Positions 1 through 9,109 of a DNA stretch of 64,000 nucleotides are shown here, one piece after another. Where the stretch lies: the NCBI RefSeq assembly GCF_037198285.1, contig NZ_CP147243.1, positions 2,038,422 to 2,102,421 of the forward strand, read 5' to 3'. A program made the position numbers and the translations under genes. The notes beneath the pieces were generated by a model, which ran no database searches, was not told where the DNA came from, and worked only from the letters and a program-made list of their open reading frames with translations. Position 1 is the first letter of the stretch; every line of letters starts with the position of its first letter. This stretch comes from Haladaptatus sp. DJG-WS-42 (GTDB lineage Archaea; Halobacteriota; Halobacteria; Halobacteriales; Halococcaceae).

Positions 1-193
1 GGTGAGTTTCGTGGCGGCGAGCACTTCTGTGAGAAACCGACTCTTGTTACCGTCGCTTGTTCGGCTGAGCAAGTGCGAACTCCAGAACTCCTTGGGCGCG
101 CGTGTTGGCCGTTTGGAGTGCGTCGTCCGGCCACGCTTCGGGATGAAACCTGCACCTGACTCTGCGCCACGTTTCGATACCACCGCTCCTCAT
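1..193 (-). pseudogene. possible broken gene fragment at the left edge
   Basis: On the minus strand an ATG at 193 opens 48 codons ending at a stop at 47-49. The C-terminal part (residues about 17-46) has protein-like composition. One base out of phase, the reading continues off the left edge as SRFLTEVLAATKLT. The two pieces join smoothly if 13 bases are removed: the hexamer CTTGTT occurs at 43-48 and again at 56-61, so a 13-bp insertion or tandem slip could have broken one original frame. The family is not recognised; a transposase tail is one possibility. Low confidence, since the piece is short and cut by the window edge. Confidence 0.25.
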
Positions 194-254
194 TCGCACC
201 CGTTTTCGCCCAGTTTCAGGAGGTTTATACGACGATACTCGCTACTCACCGCTA

Positions 255-803
255 ATGACCCGCATCGTCGTGATTAACAATCACGGGCAGTTCACCCACT
301 TAGAACACCGGGCGCTTCGTGACCTCGGCATCGACACCGACCTCATCGACAACGACACGCCACCAGAGGAGATTGACGCAGACGGCATCGTCCTCTCTGG
401 CGGCCCGAGCATGGACGACATCGGCCGCTGTGAGGAGTATTTGGAACTGGACATTCCAGTCCTCGGCATCTGTCTCGGGATGCAGATTCTCGCTGAGAAA
501 CTCGGCGGACGCGTCGGCAGCGGCGAGTACGGCGGCTACGCCGACGTGACGGTCGAAGTGCTCGATGAAGACGACCCGCTCATCGGCTCACTCGCCCCCG
601 AGACGCGCGTTTGGGCGAGCCACGCAGACGAGGTTAAAGAACTCCCAGAGGGCTTCACTCACACCGGCACGAGTGACGTCTGTGGCATCGAGGCGATGAG
701 CAACACCGAACGCGACCTCTACGGCGTCCAGTGGCACCCGGAAGTCGCCCACACCGACGAGGGCGAAGCCGTGTTTGAGAACTTCCGCGCCATCTGCGAG
801 TAA
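255..803 (+). CDS. guaAA: GMP synthase, glutamine amidotransferase subunit
   Basis: Class I glutamine amidotransferase of 182 residues. It hydrolyses glutamine and passes ammonia to the separate ATP-pyrophosphatase subunit, which converts XMP to GMP. The catalytic triad is visible: Cys73 in GICLGMQ, and His161 and Glu163 in QWHPEV. The oxyanion loop LSGGPSM lies near residue 48. Archaea typically split GuaA into two polypeptides, and this stand-alone domain has the usual length for the small subunit; the partner gene is not in this window. A short T run at 808-812 follows the stop. DUF2070 begins 35 bases downstream on the same strand. Confidence 0.95.
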   Translation: MTRIVVINNHGQFTHLEHRALRDLGIDTDLIDNDTPPEEIDADGIVLSGGPSMDDIGRCEEYLELDIPVLGICLGMQILAEKLGGRVGSGEYGGYADVTVEVLDEDDPLIGSLAPETRVWASHADEVKELPEGFTHTGTSDVCGIEAMSNTERDLYGVQWHPEVAHTDEGEAVFENFRAICE

Positions 804-838
804 CGGGCTTTTTGTCCTCTGGCTAGAATTATTTCGTA

Positions 839-2695
839 ATGACCGCCACGCAGGGTGACCTTGCGGCACTTTCTCGCTACATCTTCCGCGCACCGCGGTG
901 GTATTCGAGCCTCGCGTTCGCGCTCCTCATCGCGGCCGTCGCTGGCGTCGCCGCCTTCGACTTTCGATTCGTCCTCGAAGACGCTTGGCAGGGGATATTC
1001 TTCATTGGCTTGCCAACCGTCATCGCAAGCGCGCTGACCCCGTGGATAGACGGGAAACTCGGCGGCCAACTCACGCGCAATCGCGCCTCGTTGCTCGCGC
1101 TCGCGGGCGAACTCGTCGTGGTCGCCTTTCTCATTCTCGCGGGCATTCTCGCGGTGCTCACGCCGCTTGGCCAGGGGTTCGTCTTCGATACCTTGCTCGC
1201 CGCACTGGCGAGCGTGTTCGCGCTTCGCCTGCTCGTCGTGATGGCCGTCTCCCGAAAGTCGCTGCTCATCGCGTCGATTCCCGCGAGTCTCCACACTGTC
1301 GCCTCGGCCGTCCTCCTGTTCATCTACTCGGGAACGATGCGCTACTTCGAGATTGGCGGCCCGCTCGCTCGGTCGTTTCTTTCCCGGCCAGAGCGCGCGC
1401 CGCCGGAACTCCTCGTCGTTGTCCCACAGGACTTTCTCGTTCTCGGCGTCATCTGCGTGCTCTATGCGGGGGCTGTCTGGGCATTCCTCACCGTCATCGA
1501 CCGCCCGTGGCGGCGGAGCATGGACGTTTCCGTCCTCGACTTTATCCGGGGGTTCATCGGCCACATCGCCGAAGGGTCACGGGAACTCGAAACGTTCTTC
1601 GAGGACATCGGTGAGGAAGCCATCGTCCCCGTCACCGTCCTTTCGTTTCGGACGCCCAGTGGCACGGAGAAAGCCCGCTTTACGCTCCCGATGATACACC
1701 CCGGCCCGATGGGAGAAATCGGCGGCGGGAACCTCCCAGAGCGCGTCGCAGAGTGGTCTGATGGCGTCGCATTCCCGCCCCACGCAACCGCGGGCCACGA
1801 CTTCAACCTCGTCACCGAGCGCGAGGTCGATTCGATTCTGGATGCCGCAAGCGAGGCGTTTGCGGCCATCTCGTATGACGGTGTGGCGTCTCAAAGCGTC
1901 AGAAAGCGCGTCGGCGACGCGACGCTCATCGGGCAGGCGTTCGGCAACGATGCGTTGCTTGTTTCGACGTTCTCACCGCAGTTCGCAGACGACGTTGAGT
2001 TCTCGATTGGGATGACCGCAGGCGCTGAAGCCCGCGTCCACGGGCTGAAAGACGTGATGCTCGTAGACGCTCACAACTCGAACAACGGCCTCACCGGACC
2101 CGACCTTGGGCACGTCGTCCCCGGGAGCAAGCGCTCATACGACATGATTCAGGCGGCTGGGTCGGTGGCAGAAAGCCTCACCGACGCGCCGCGCGGCCCG
2201 GTCAAACTCGGCGTCGCGTGGGACCGGACGCCGTGGACGCCACCCGAAGGGATTGGCCCACTTGGTATCCGTGTGGCGATGGTCGAAGTCGAGGGCCAAC
2301 TCACGGCGTACGTGCTCGTCGACGGAAACAACATGGAACCGGGGCTTCGAGACCGCATCGTCGAATCGATTCCGGCCGTTGACGACGCCGAAATCATGAC
2401 CACGGACACCCACGTCGTCAACACCGTGAAGTCGGCAAATCAGGTCGGCGGCGCGATTTCACACGATGAGCTCGTCTCGCTCATTTGCTCACTCGTCGAA
2501 ACTGCCCGCGAAGACTTAGAGCCAGTCGAAGCCGGGATGGCATCCTCGCGCGCTTCGGTCACCGTCTTTGGCAACGACCGCACCGAGACGCTCGCGAGTC
2601 ACGCAAACGCGCTCATCTCGATGGGTGGCGCACTCGCCGCCGCGTTCATCATCGTCGTGTTCACCGTGAGCATTCTCATTTTCCTGCTCGCGTAG
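839..2695 (+). CDS. DUF2070 family membrane protein
   Basis: A 618-residue archaeal membrane protein of unknown function. The N-terminal part (about residues 18-225) has six or seven hydrophobic helices. A large soluble domain follows, with family-type motifs HPGPMGEIGGGNLP near residue 286, ATAGHDFN near 320 and DAHNSNNG near 410. One last helix closes the protein at about 594-617. The conserved His, Asp and Asn residues of the soluble domain look like a metal or nucleotide site, but no activity is established to my knowledge. The gene ends 2 bases before the convergent histidine kinase. The family call rests on motif recognition. Confidence 0.85.
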   Translation: MTATQGDLAALSRYIFRAPRWYSSLAFALLIAAVAGVAAFDFRFVLEDAWQGIFFIGLPTVIASALTPWIDGKLGGQLTRNRASLLALAGELVVVAFLILAGILAVLTPLGQGFVFDTLLAALASVFALRLLVVMAVSRKSLLIASIPASLHTVASAVLLFIYSGTMRYFEIGGPLARSFLSRPERAPPELLVVVPQDFLVLGVICVLYAGAVWAFLTVIDRPWRRSMDVSVLDFIRGFIGHIAEGSRELETFFEDIGEEAIVPVTVLSFRTPSGTEKARFTLPMIHPGPMGEIGGGNLPERVAEWSDGVAFPPHATAGHDFNLVTEREVDSILDAASEAFAAISYDGVASQSVRKRVGDATLIGQAFGNDALLVSTFSPQFADDVEFSIGMTAGAEARVHGLKDVMLVDAHNSNNGLTGPDLGHVVPGSKRSYDMIQAAGSVAESLTDAPRGPVKLGVAWDRTPWTPPEGIGPLGIRVAMVEVEGQLTAYVLVDGNNMEPGLRDRIVESIPAVDDAEIMTTDTHVVNTVKSANQVGGAISHDELVSLICSLVETAREDLEPVEAGMASSRASVTVFGNDRTETLASHANALISMGGALAAAFIIVVFTVSILIFLLA

Positions 2696-2697
2696 GG

Positions 2698-4773
2698 TCA
2701 GTCCTGTGCGGTCGTCGTTGCCTCTGCCGTGACGGGTGCGGCCTCGTGGAAGCGAAGCGTCACAACTGTGCCGCGCGGTTCGTTTTCAGTGATGACTAAC
2801 TCACCGTCTGCAGCCGAAACAATCCAGTGAACCAGCCACAGGCCAAGGCCGCTTGTGTGCTCTAGTTGGGATTCAATTCCACGTTTGAGCACCTCTCGCT
2901 CCATCTTGGGAATGCCGGGACCGTCGTCTGCAACGTGTATCTCAACAACATCAGTCTCAGCTTTCGTAATCGAGACGGTCACCGTGGGAACGTCTCGGTC
3001 ACTGTGCTCGATGGCATTTGTGAGCAGTTCTTCAAGCCCGACTTTGACCAGTGGGAGTGCGTTTGCCCACGCTGCATCGGGAATATCACACTCGATGTTC
3101 ACCGTCGAATACGTGGTCTGAACGGTGGCAACCACCTGTTCGACCTGCGCGACGATGTCGAGCGGGAGCACCTCTGAATCGCGGTCTAGCAGCGTGTCGA
3201 TACGCCGTGACTTTTGGCTCAGTTCGAGGAGGTCGGTGCCAGCGCGGTGGGCTTTCCCCATCCACGTGCGTACTTGTTCGCTCTCGGTTTCCTCTTGTAC
3301 CATCGAAATCGCCCCTTGTACCACGGACATCTTGTTGCCAACGTCGTGGCGCAACACCCGATTGAGCACTTGGAGTCGCTGTTCGTACTGTCTGTGCTCG
3401 GTCACGTCGTGTGCCGTCAACAGAATCGCACCGATAGCCGGATTCTCGAGGAGGTTCTCGCCTTTTGCTTCCATGACGCGCCACGACCCGTCTGCGTGCT
3501 GGACGCGAAGTTCAACCCAGTCGCTCGTCCCGCCTTGTTGGATGGTGATGAACGTCTCGAAAATTCGCTCGACATCGTCGGGATGGATGTACTCAATAAA
3601 TGGGTCGCCAAGGATGTCCACAGGGGGGTAGCCAAGCGTTCGTTCGATCGACGGCGTGACGTATTCAAACCGACCATCTTCGGTTACGAGCACGGTAACC
3701 GTCGATGCTTGTTCGACGATTGTCTGATAGCGTCGCTCGACTTTGCGCTGGGTGGTGATGTCGTGAAGGCTCAGGATAGAGCCCGACTTGTTTTGTGTCT
3801 CGAACTGAGAGCACGTGACGCTGTAGTATCGTGGCGTCTCGTCGTTCGTTGTCACGATTTCAGTGGCCGCACCTTCGTTTACGAGACACTCATGCAATGC
3901 TGGATACGCCGCGAGCGCTGTCTCTGCTCGCTCGCCAACGAGGTCTGTGCCGGTATCGAGCAGGCGGGTGACCGTTGGGTTGTAGTCAACGATGCGGTGA
4001 TTGTCATCGAGAATGATGATACCGTCATCCATCTCGTCGATGAGCGTGCGCTGTGCGATCGGAATCACATCTAAAAACTGGTACCGAAACAGGGTGTACG
4101 CGACAAGCGGGGTGGTCAGCCCAAAGGTGATCGGCGTCAGGTCTACATGTGGGAACGGGAATACTTCTGCGACGCTGGCCCAGCTTGCGAGCAGTGGGAC
4201 CACGCTTGCGAGTATCAGCAACAAGCTCTGGCGTCTGCGAATGCCGTATGTACGGTGTGCGTCGAGGGCGAGTACCCCGATGACGACTAAATCGAGGATG
4301 TACGTGTACAGGAGAAAGAGCAAGAAAACGGGGCCGGGACTGATTTCGAGAACAACTCCTGTTGAGTGGGTGTGGACGTTCACTGGCGTGAACACCAGCT
4401 GTCGATACTCGGCGCTCCAAACCAGAAGCGCGGTTGCGGCGGGGAATACGCTTATGCTGAGCAGCCCACCGGGTGTGAGCCAGCGTTGTCGGCCTGCGTA
4501 GGCAAGAATGAACACCGGCCACGCAACTGCCATGACCGCCACGCCAATCCAGACAAACCGATTCCAGAACAACTTGCCCGCGAGCGTCGTTGTAGAAAGC
4601 TGAAACCAGTAGGCAGAACACCACACGACCACGCTTCCCGTCACCGCGAGAAACGCGGTCATCCGCGGTTGTTTGAGCTTGCTTCGATGACTCAGCACAT
4701 ACACGCTCAACAGCAAAGAGATTGCACTCGCAAGGAGGAGAGGAAAGGTATAGGGCGTTGCTTGCCACGCCAT
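2698..4773 (-). CDS. sensor histidine kinase with 7-helix N-terminus and two PAS domains
   Basis: A 691-residue haloarchaeal sensor kinase. Residues 1 to about 225 form seven hydrophobic helices (histidine-kinase N-terminal 7TM type). A PAS domain follows (about 235-345, around MDDGIIILDDNHRIVDYN) and then a second PAS/PAC (about 348-470, HPDDVERI). The phospho-acceptor helix has LRHDVGNKMSVVQG near residue 480, and the ATPase domain shows the N box (NAIEHSD), G1 (DDGPGIP) and G2 (GLGLWLVHW). All key residues are present, so it should be active. It is divergent from the HalX response regulator at 4892, its probable partner. A TATA-like stretch sits at 4793-4800. Confidence 0.9.
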   Translation of the reverse strand: MAWQATPYTFPLLLASAISLLLSVYVLSHRSKLKQPRMTAFLAVTGSVVVWCSAYWFQLSTTTLAGKLFWNRFVWIGVAVMAVAWPVFILAYAGRQRWLTPGGLLSISVFPAATALLVWSAEYRQLVFTPVNVHTHSTGVVLEISPGPVFLLFLLYTYILDLVVIGVLALDAHRTYGIRRRQSLLLILASVVPLLASWASVAEVFPFPHVDLTPITFGLTTPLVAYTLFRYQFLDVIPIAQRTLIDEMDDGIIILDDNHRIVDYNPTVTRLLDTGTDLVGERAETALAAYPALHECLVNEGAATEIVTTNDETPRYYSVTCSQFETQNKSGSILSLHDITTQRKVERRYQTIVEQASTVTVLVTEDGRFEYVTPSIERTLGYPPVDILGDPFIEYIHPDDVERIFETFITIQQGGTSDWVELRVQHADGSWRVMEAKGENLLENPAIGAILLTAHDVTEHRQYEQRLQVLNRVLRHDVGNKMSVVQGAISMVQEETESEQVRTWMGKAHRAGTDLLELSQKSRRIDTLLDRDSEVLPLDIVAQVEQVVATVQTTYSTVNIECDIPDAAWANALPLVKVGLEELLTNAIEHSDRDVPTVTVSITKAETDVVEIHVADDGPGIPKMEREVLKRGIESQLEHTSGLGLWLVHWIVSAADGELVITENEPRGTVVTLRFHEAAPVTAEATTTAQD

Positions 4774-4891
4774 AGATTACTTCTATTATCAGCTAATATA
4801 CAAGCTTCGGTGAATTTCAGCCTGGAAACTGTCCCCTGTGATAATCGCTCGTTGCAGAACATTATTGTCTGTCTGTTTCCATGTGACTGTA

Positions 4892-5410
4892 ATGGGCCTG
4901 TCAAACCCCCCTGTCGTGTTGATTGTCGAAGACGAGCCCGACATCGCAGAGATGTACGACATCTGGCTCGGAAATGACTACGACAGCCGATTTGCGGCGA
5001 ACGGTGCGCAGGCTCTCTCTCATCTCGACGAAACCGTCGATGTCGTATTACTCGACCGACGGATGCCCGGGATGTCGGGTGACGAGGTGCTCGCCGAAAT
5101 CCGCTCCCGTGACGTTGATTGTCGCGTCGCGATGGTCAGTGCGGTTGACCCCGACGTTGACATCATCGAAATGGGGCTCGATGCGTATGTCGTGAAACCA
5201 CCAACCAAAGACGGTCTCAGAGACACTATTGCATCCCTCATCGAACGCGCGCCGCTCGATGCGGACGTTCAAGAATACTACTCACTCGCCGCGCGACGCA
5301 ACGCACTCGAAATCAACAACTCGCGCGATGAACTCGCAGAACTCGAGGCGTACCAGAACCTGCTTTCCAAACTCGAAAGCCACCGCGAACGCGTGGCGCA
5401 CAAACTCTGA
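4892..5410 (+). CDS. response regulator with HalX domain
   Basis: A 172-residue receiver plus HalX protein. The receiver has acidic residues Glu13/Asp14, phospho-acceptor Asp55 in VVLLDRRMPG and Lys102 in YVVKPP. The C-terminal 60 residues are a charged helical HalX module, common in haloarchaeal regulators and without a recognised DNA-binding fold. The ATG at 4892 is preferred over one 54 bases upstream because the upstream residues are Cys-rich and unlike a receiver N-terminus. It is divergently transcribed from the histidine kinase with 118 bases between them, so pairing with that kinase is likely. Output target unknown. Confidence 0.88.
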   Translation: MGLSNPPVVLIVEDEPDIAEMYDIWLGNDYDSRFAANGAQALSHLDETVDVVLLDRRMPGMSGDEVLAEIRSRDVDCRVAMVSAVDPDVDIIEMGLDAYVVKPPTKDGLRDTIASLIERAPLDADVQEYYSLAARRNALEINNSRDELAELEAYQNLLSKLESHRERVAHKL

Positions 5411-5468
5411 TCACCGTTTTTCTGTCGCTGTCGCTCGCCGGTCGTGGTTGTTGAAAGAAATGACGACG

Positions 5469-5708
5469 TTAGGCCGACTGTGCGTCGTCGAACAACTCGT
5501 CGACGGCGTCTTGTGCGGCGTGGGCCGCTTCGTCGGCTACGGCTTCTGCATCGCCGGGGGCGTTTAGGTACACATCGACTTCGAGGACGCCCTCCTCGAA
5601 GTGGACGGTGATGTCGAGGTCAGTGACCTCAGAGCGCTTGTACCGTGCGAAGATGAGTCCTTCAGCAGCCGCTGCGGCCGTCTGAACGACGTCTTCGTCG
5701 GTTGGCAT
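5469..5708 (-). CDS. DUF3194 family protein
   Basis: A 79-residue acidic protein of the archaeal DUF3194 family, function unknown. It starts directly after the prefoldin beta stop codon, the common archaeal arrangement, so the two are almost certainly co-transcribed. The sequence predicts a small alpha/beta fold: an N-terminal helix, the strand pair LDITVHFEEGVLEVDVYLN, then an Ala/Asp-rich C-terminal helix. There is no signal peptide or membrane segment. A link to chaperone or ribosome function is suggested only by the neighbourhood. Confidence 0.85.
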   Translation of the reverse strand: MPTDEDVVQTAAAAAEGLIFARYKRSEVTDLDITVHFEEGVLEVDVYLNAPGDAEAVADEAAHAAQDAVDELFDDAQSA

Positions 5709-6086
5709 TTACTGTGCTGCGCCGCCAGCGCCGCCCATTGCGCCGCCGCCGAGCATCTGCTGGAGTTCCTGCTGGAGTTCCTCGAACTGGCCTTCGACGC
5801 GCTCTTCTTGCTTCGTGAGCGTCTCGACGCGGATTTCGAGCGTGTCGACTTTGTCAGAGAGGTTCTCTTTTGCGTCCTCGTAGGTGGTCTGGACGAACAG
5901 CTCGCCGACCTCGCGGTACATCGTCGCGTCTTCGTCGATGTTTTCGAGTTCGTCGAGTGCCGTCTGAGCCTCTTGGAGCGAGGACTCTGCGGTCTGTTTC
6001 TGGGTTGCGACCTGCTGGGCTGTCTGCTGGAGACCCTGCAGTTCTTCGAGTTTCTCTTGTGCTTCCGGTGGGAGACTACCCTGCAT
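5709..6086 (-). CDS. pfdB: prefoldin subunit beta
   Basis: A 125-residue prefoldin beta subunit. Archaeal prefoldin is an alpha2-beta4 jellyfish-shaped chaperone that hands unfolded proteins to the thermosome. The sequence shows two long coiled-coil helices (about 7-52 and 72-112) flanking a short hairpin region with the family-type [17 protein letters not shown] Gly/Ala-rich tail ([12 protein letters not shown]) ends the protein. The gene sits in the conserved order L37Ae, RpoP, Pcc1, prefoldin beta, DUF3194, all on the minus strand with gaps of 0-50 bases, which suggests one operon. Confidence 0.95.
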   Translation of the reverse strand: MQGSLPPEAQEKLEELQGLQQTAQQVATQKQTAESSLQEAQTALDELENIDEDATMYREVGELFVQTTYEDAKENLSDKVDTLEIRVETLTKQEERVEGQFEELQQELQQMLGGGAMGGAGGAAQ

Positions 6087-6104
6087 ATCACCACCGTGGC
6101 GATG

Positions 6105-6416
6105 CTAACTGAAAAACCCTGTCTTGTAGTCGTGCGCGGCAAAGCCAACGTCTGCAAGCGATTCTGCGGTTTTGACCAGGGTGAGCCACGTGTTACACCC
6201 TGCGCGCAGGGCAACGAGGTCATCTGCTGACACCTCCACGGTGACGGTGGCTCCCTCGCGGGTGAGCGTGGCGCTCGTCCGGTCGCCTGCAATCTCGGCT
6301 ACTTCTTGGCGGACGCTCCGTGCCACTATGCGGGCATAGGGCGCGTCATCGTACTCGAACGTTAGAATCGCGGTATGCAATGAGGGGTCCTCGTCGGTTA
6401 GCAGTGCGTTCACCAC
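6105..6416 (-). CDS. pcc1: KEOPS complex subunit Pcc1
   Basis: A 103-residue Pcc1 homologue, the dimerising subunit of KEOPS, which makes the universal N6-threonylcarbamoyl-adenosine at tRNA position 37. The fold signature is visible: strand LHTAILTFEYDD, then the helix with Ala-Arg-Ile-Val-Ala-Arg-Ser-Val, then two strands and the C-terminal helix. No ATG lies near the expected N-terminus. Translation probably starts at one of two consecutive GTG codons (6416 or 6413). It lies between rpoP and prefoldin beta, the standard archaeal order. Confidence 0.87.
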   Translation of the reverse strand: MVNALLTDEDPSLHTAILTFEYDDAPYARIVARSVRQEVAEIAGDRTSATLTREGATVTVEVSADDLVALRAGCNTWLTLVKTAESLADVGFAAHDYKTGFFS

Positions 6417-6466
6417 ACGTCATGTTCAGCGTCGGATGACGCCACAGACGGTTGCGAGGACGCCGC

Positions 6467-6601
6467 TTATTTGACGTCGACTTCTTTGACCACGCGGCTG
6501 CGCTCTTTGAGGAGCACGCGGTGGCCACAGTACGGACAGCGGACGCCGCCGTACTCATCGAGTTCAACGTCTCGCTTGCAGCGCGAACACTTGTAGCTCA
6601 T
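6467..6601 (-). CDS. rpoP: DNA-directed RNA polymerase subunit P (Rpb12-like)
   Basis: A very short gene (44 residues). The protein begins [19 protein letters not shown] and has the zinc ribbon CSRC...CPYC, with the basic C-terminal stretch [10 protein letters not shown] typical of the Rpb12/RpoP family. It is a structural zinc protein of archaeal RNA polymerase that anchors Rpo3 and Rpo10. It lies 11 bases downstream of the L37Ae stop and about 50 bases upstream of pcc1. Length, motif and position all match the family. Confidence 0.93.
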   Translation of the reverse strand: MSYKCSRCKRDVELDEYGGVRCPYCGHRVLLKERSRVVKEVDVK

Positions 6602-6612
6602 GGGTGAGAGAG

Positions 6613-6897
6613 TTATTCGTCGTCGCTCGAAAGCGCCGCACGGATGGAGCGCTTGACTGCGGTTCCACCGGGCGTGGCTGGGCGGTACGAGCCGCCTGCG
6701 AACTTGTAGTCACAGCGGGCGCACTGCCAGATGCCGGTACCTTTGCGGGAGACCTTGTGGTCGCCACACTCTGGGCAGGCGTGCTTTTTGTTCGTATCCG
6801 CTTCAATCTCAGCTACACGGCGTCGCGCAACGCGACCGTAGCGTGCGCCGAACCGACCGGCGGAGCCGGTTCGTCGTCCCTTCTTTTGCTCGGCCAT
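6613..6897 (-). CDS. rpl37ae: 50S ribosomal protein L37Ae
   Basis: A 94-residue ribosomal protein, first gene of the L37Ae-RpoP-Pcc1-prefoldin operon. The basic N-terminus ([20 protein letters not shown]) and the zinc finger [19 protein letters not shown] followed by CDYKF define the family. The start at 6897 is chosen over a longer open frame because it gives the conserved N-terminus; the upstream codons are unrelated. The 231 bases between this start and the divergent MFS gene at 7129 contain no recognisable gene and should hold the operon promoter. Confidence 0.95.
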   Translation of the reverse strand: MAEQKKGRRTGSAGRFGARYGRVARRRVAEIEADTNKKHACPECGDHKVSRKGTGIWQCARCDYKFAGGSYRPATPGGTAVKRSIRAALSSDDE

Positions 6898-7128
6898 AAT
6901 ACGTGTCCATAACCAAAGGGGACAGATAAAGCCTTTGAGTTGCGGAAGCGCTCTGTGTGGGTTTGACAGGGGGTATCGGCCGCACGCAGACGGCCGTCGA
7001 TACAGACGCTGTGACACACTATACAACCGGTTGGAACGCCCGGAAACGACAGGGATAACCCGCCTTTCACCCACCTAGCAACACGCAATGCGTTCGATTC
7101 TGCCTCCGCTCTGGAGCGCGCTGGTTCG

Positions 7129-8349
7129 ATGAGCCGCCCGCGCACCATCATCCTCGCCGTCATCGTGAGCACCTTCTTCGTCGGCTTCGGTGGCGGCGTC
7201 GTGTTCCCCATCCTCCCAAATCTCGGGGCGCTGCTCGGCATCTCGCCGTTCGTCGTCGGCCTCATTCTGAGTGTGAACCGGTTTACGCGAGTCGTCGCCA
7301 ACACGCCTGCAGGCTCGCTCATCGACCGCATCGGGACGCGAAAACCGTTCATTGCGGGGCTGTTCATCGAAGGCCTCGCCACGCTTGGCTACGTCGTCGC
7401 GCTGAACGCCACACTCCCCGAAGTGTGGTTTCTCGCCGCCCGCATTCTTTGGGGACTCGGTAGCGCCTTCGTGTTCGCCACGGCCTACACCATCGCCGCG
7501 GACGTGAGCACCGGCACGTCTCGCGGGACGAACATGGGCGTTGTCCGCGGCGGCATGACGCTTGGGTTCCCCGCTGGACTGGTCATGGGCGGCGTCGTGA
7601 GCGACCTCTACTCGGTCACGACGGCGTTCGTCCTCGCCGCGGCGTTCGCGTTGTTTGCGAGCGCAATCGCTTATTTCGCAATTCCAGAAACGCACGTTTC
7701 CGGCCCGCAGACGAGGGTGAAGCCGTGGGACGTGGACGTGAGCGCACCTGCACTCACCATCGGTGCGGTGAACTTCGGCCTCTACTTCGCTTACCTCGGC
7801 GCGCTGTTTTCGACGCTCGTCCTCTTTCTCGACTTTCACGGCTTCAGCGTCTGGGGCTACGGGCCACAGGGGATGTCGGGGCTGTTGATGGCCGTAACGG
7901 TCGTTTCTGCGGCCGTCTTCACCTTCGGCGGCGGGAAGTTGAGCGACGACTACGGCGCGCGCATCCCCGTGTTGCTCGGCTTTCTCGTCGTCTCGTTCGC
8001 GGGGTTTGCCCTGCTCGCCGTCGCAGAGACCATCCCCACTCTCGCCGTCGCCTGCCTCCTCATCGGTATTGGACAGGGCGGCACGAGCGGACCGCTCATC
8101 GCGCTGCTTGCCGACTTCACGCCCACAGAACGGATGGGCAGAGCAACCGCGACGAACAACGTGCTCGGCGACTTGGGCGGCGGGCTCGGGCCACTGGTGT
8201 CACTGCCGCTCATCAACCTCGTCGGCTTCGCGCCGGTGTACGCCGTCTGTGCGGTCATTCCGCTCGTGGCAGGTCTCCTCCTCGTCGGGAGCATCTACTC
8301 ACAGACGGGCGAACTCAGCCCGACGACGGTGAGCCTCGCGGACGACTAA
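7129..8349 (+). CDS. MFS transporter
   Basis: A 406-residue major facilitator superfamily carrier with about twelve hydrophobic helices. The helix 2-3 loop signature reads GSLIDRIGTRKPF, and the equivalent loop in the second half reads GGKLSDDYGARIP. Substrate cannot be read from the sequence; the family includes drug and sugar exporters. It is convergent with the DUF2103 gene, with only one base between them. A second, unrelated MFS gene lies at 17906. Confidence 0.88.
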   Translation: MSRPRTIILAVIVSTFFVGFGGGVVFPILPNLGALLGISPFVVGLILSVNRFTRVVANTPAGSLIDRIGTRKPFIAGLFIEGLATLGYVVALNATLPEVWFLAARILWGLGSAFVFATAYTIAADVSTGTSRGTNMGVVRGGMTLGFPAGLVMGGVVSDLYSVTTAFVLAAAFALFASAIAYFAIPETHVSGPQTRVKPWDVDVSAPALTIGAVNFGLYFAYLGALFSTLVLFLDFHGFSVWGYGPQGMSGLLMAVTVVSAAVFTFGGGKLSDDYGARIPVLLGFLVVSFAGFALLAVAETIPTLAVACLLIGIGQGGTSGPLIALLADFTPTERMGRATATNNVLGDLGGGLGPLVSLPLINLVGFAPVYAVCAVIPLVAGLLLVGSIYSQTGELSPTTVSLADD

Positions 8350-8350
8350 C

Positions 8351-9070
8351 TTACTGGTAGCCGTCTGCTGCGAGCGCCTCGTTTAAATCCTCACGGACGC
8401 GCTCGCCCATCTCGCGGTCGCCCGCTGTCGTCACGACGCGATTTTCTTGGACGCTCGAGCCGTCGCGGAGCAGGAGTCTGACGTTGCCGTGCTCGTCCGC
8501 GCGGGTGGCTTTCGCCCGGACGCCAGTTCGTGAACCCGAACCGCCTGCGTCGATTGGGCCGGGAATGACCTTCTTCACGTTCGGGTGTTCTGCGACGAGC
8601 ATGATGACCTTCATCCCGTCTCGTTCGCCGATGAGCGTGGTGTGCGACCCGCCGAGTTTCTCTTTGGGCTTCAGGTCAACAACGTCGAGCGCTGGCTCGC
8701 CAAGCCGTGAGAGCACCGCCTCGACGGGGTCGTCCCCCGAGACGCGATAAAAGTCGTAGTGCGCCTGCGCCCGAACCGCCTGAATCACCTCGCGGTTGCC
8801 GGTCGCATACACCGCATCCGGGCGTTTGCGCTGGAGGTCGTCCGCGATGCGCCCGGCGAAGTTGCGGAGTTCGACGACGGACAACTCGTCGTTCGGCTCG
8901 GGCGTGGTGCGCACGTCGGAATGGCCGACAACGTCCTCTTCGAACAGGAAGGTGAGGGTGGCGTGGTCGCGTTCGATGTCGAGGACGACGGTGTCGCAGT
9001 TGCGCGTCTGACAGACCAGACAGTAGTCACCCGGACGGGTGAGCGACGAGGCGCACTGCCGACAGTTCAT
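8351..9070 (-). CDS. DUF2103 family zinc-ribbon protein
   Basis: A 239-residue archaeal protein that I assign to DUF2103, predicted metal-binding proteins. An N-terminal zinc ribbon (MNCRQC...CLVCQTRNC) is followed by a compact alpha/beta domain with GGSHTTLIGER and VKKVIPGPIDAGGSG. The start at 9070 places the first CxxC at the N-terminus; a start 12 bases upstream is possible. The stop is one base from the convergent MFS stop. Function unknown; no catalytic residues are identified. The upstream gene truD is on the same strand with a 39-base gap. Confidence 0.75.
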   Translation of the reverse strand: MNCRQCASSLTRPGDYCLVCQTRNCDTVVLDIERDHATLTFLFEEDVVGHSDVRTTPEPNDELSVVELRNFAGRIADDLQRKRPDAVYATGNREVIQAVRAQAHYDFYRVSGDDPVEAVLSRLGEPALDVVDLKPKEKLGGSHTTLIGERDGMKVIMLVAEHPNVKKVIPGPIDAGGSGSRTGVRAKATRADEHGNVRLLLRDGSSVQENRVVTTAGDREMGERVREDLNEALAADGYQ

Positions 9071-9109
9071 AGCAAAGGCCAACTCACAATTACAGTTAAG
9101 TAGCGTGTT

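Noticed and set aside
2-277. 91-codon open frame on the plus strand before guaAA
   Set aside because: Arg/Ser/Pro-rich composition without a protein-like pattern, and it runs past the guaAA start in another frame.
5601-6230. 209-codon plus-strand frame over prefoldin beta and pcc1
   Set aside because: Antisense shadow of GC-rich coding DNA; the minus-strand genes are well supported by family motifs.
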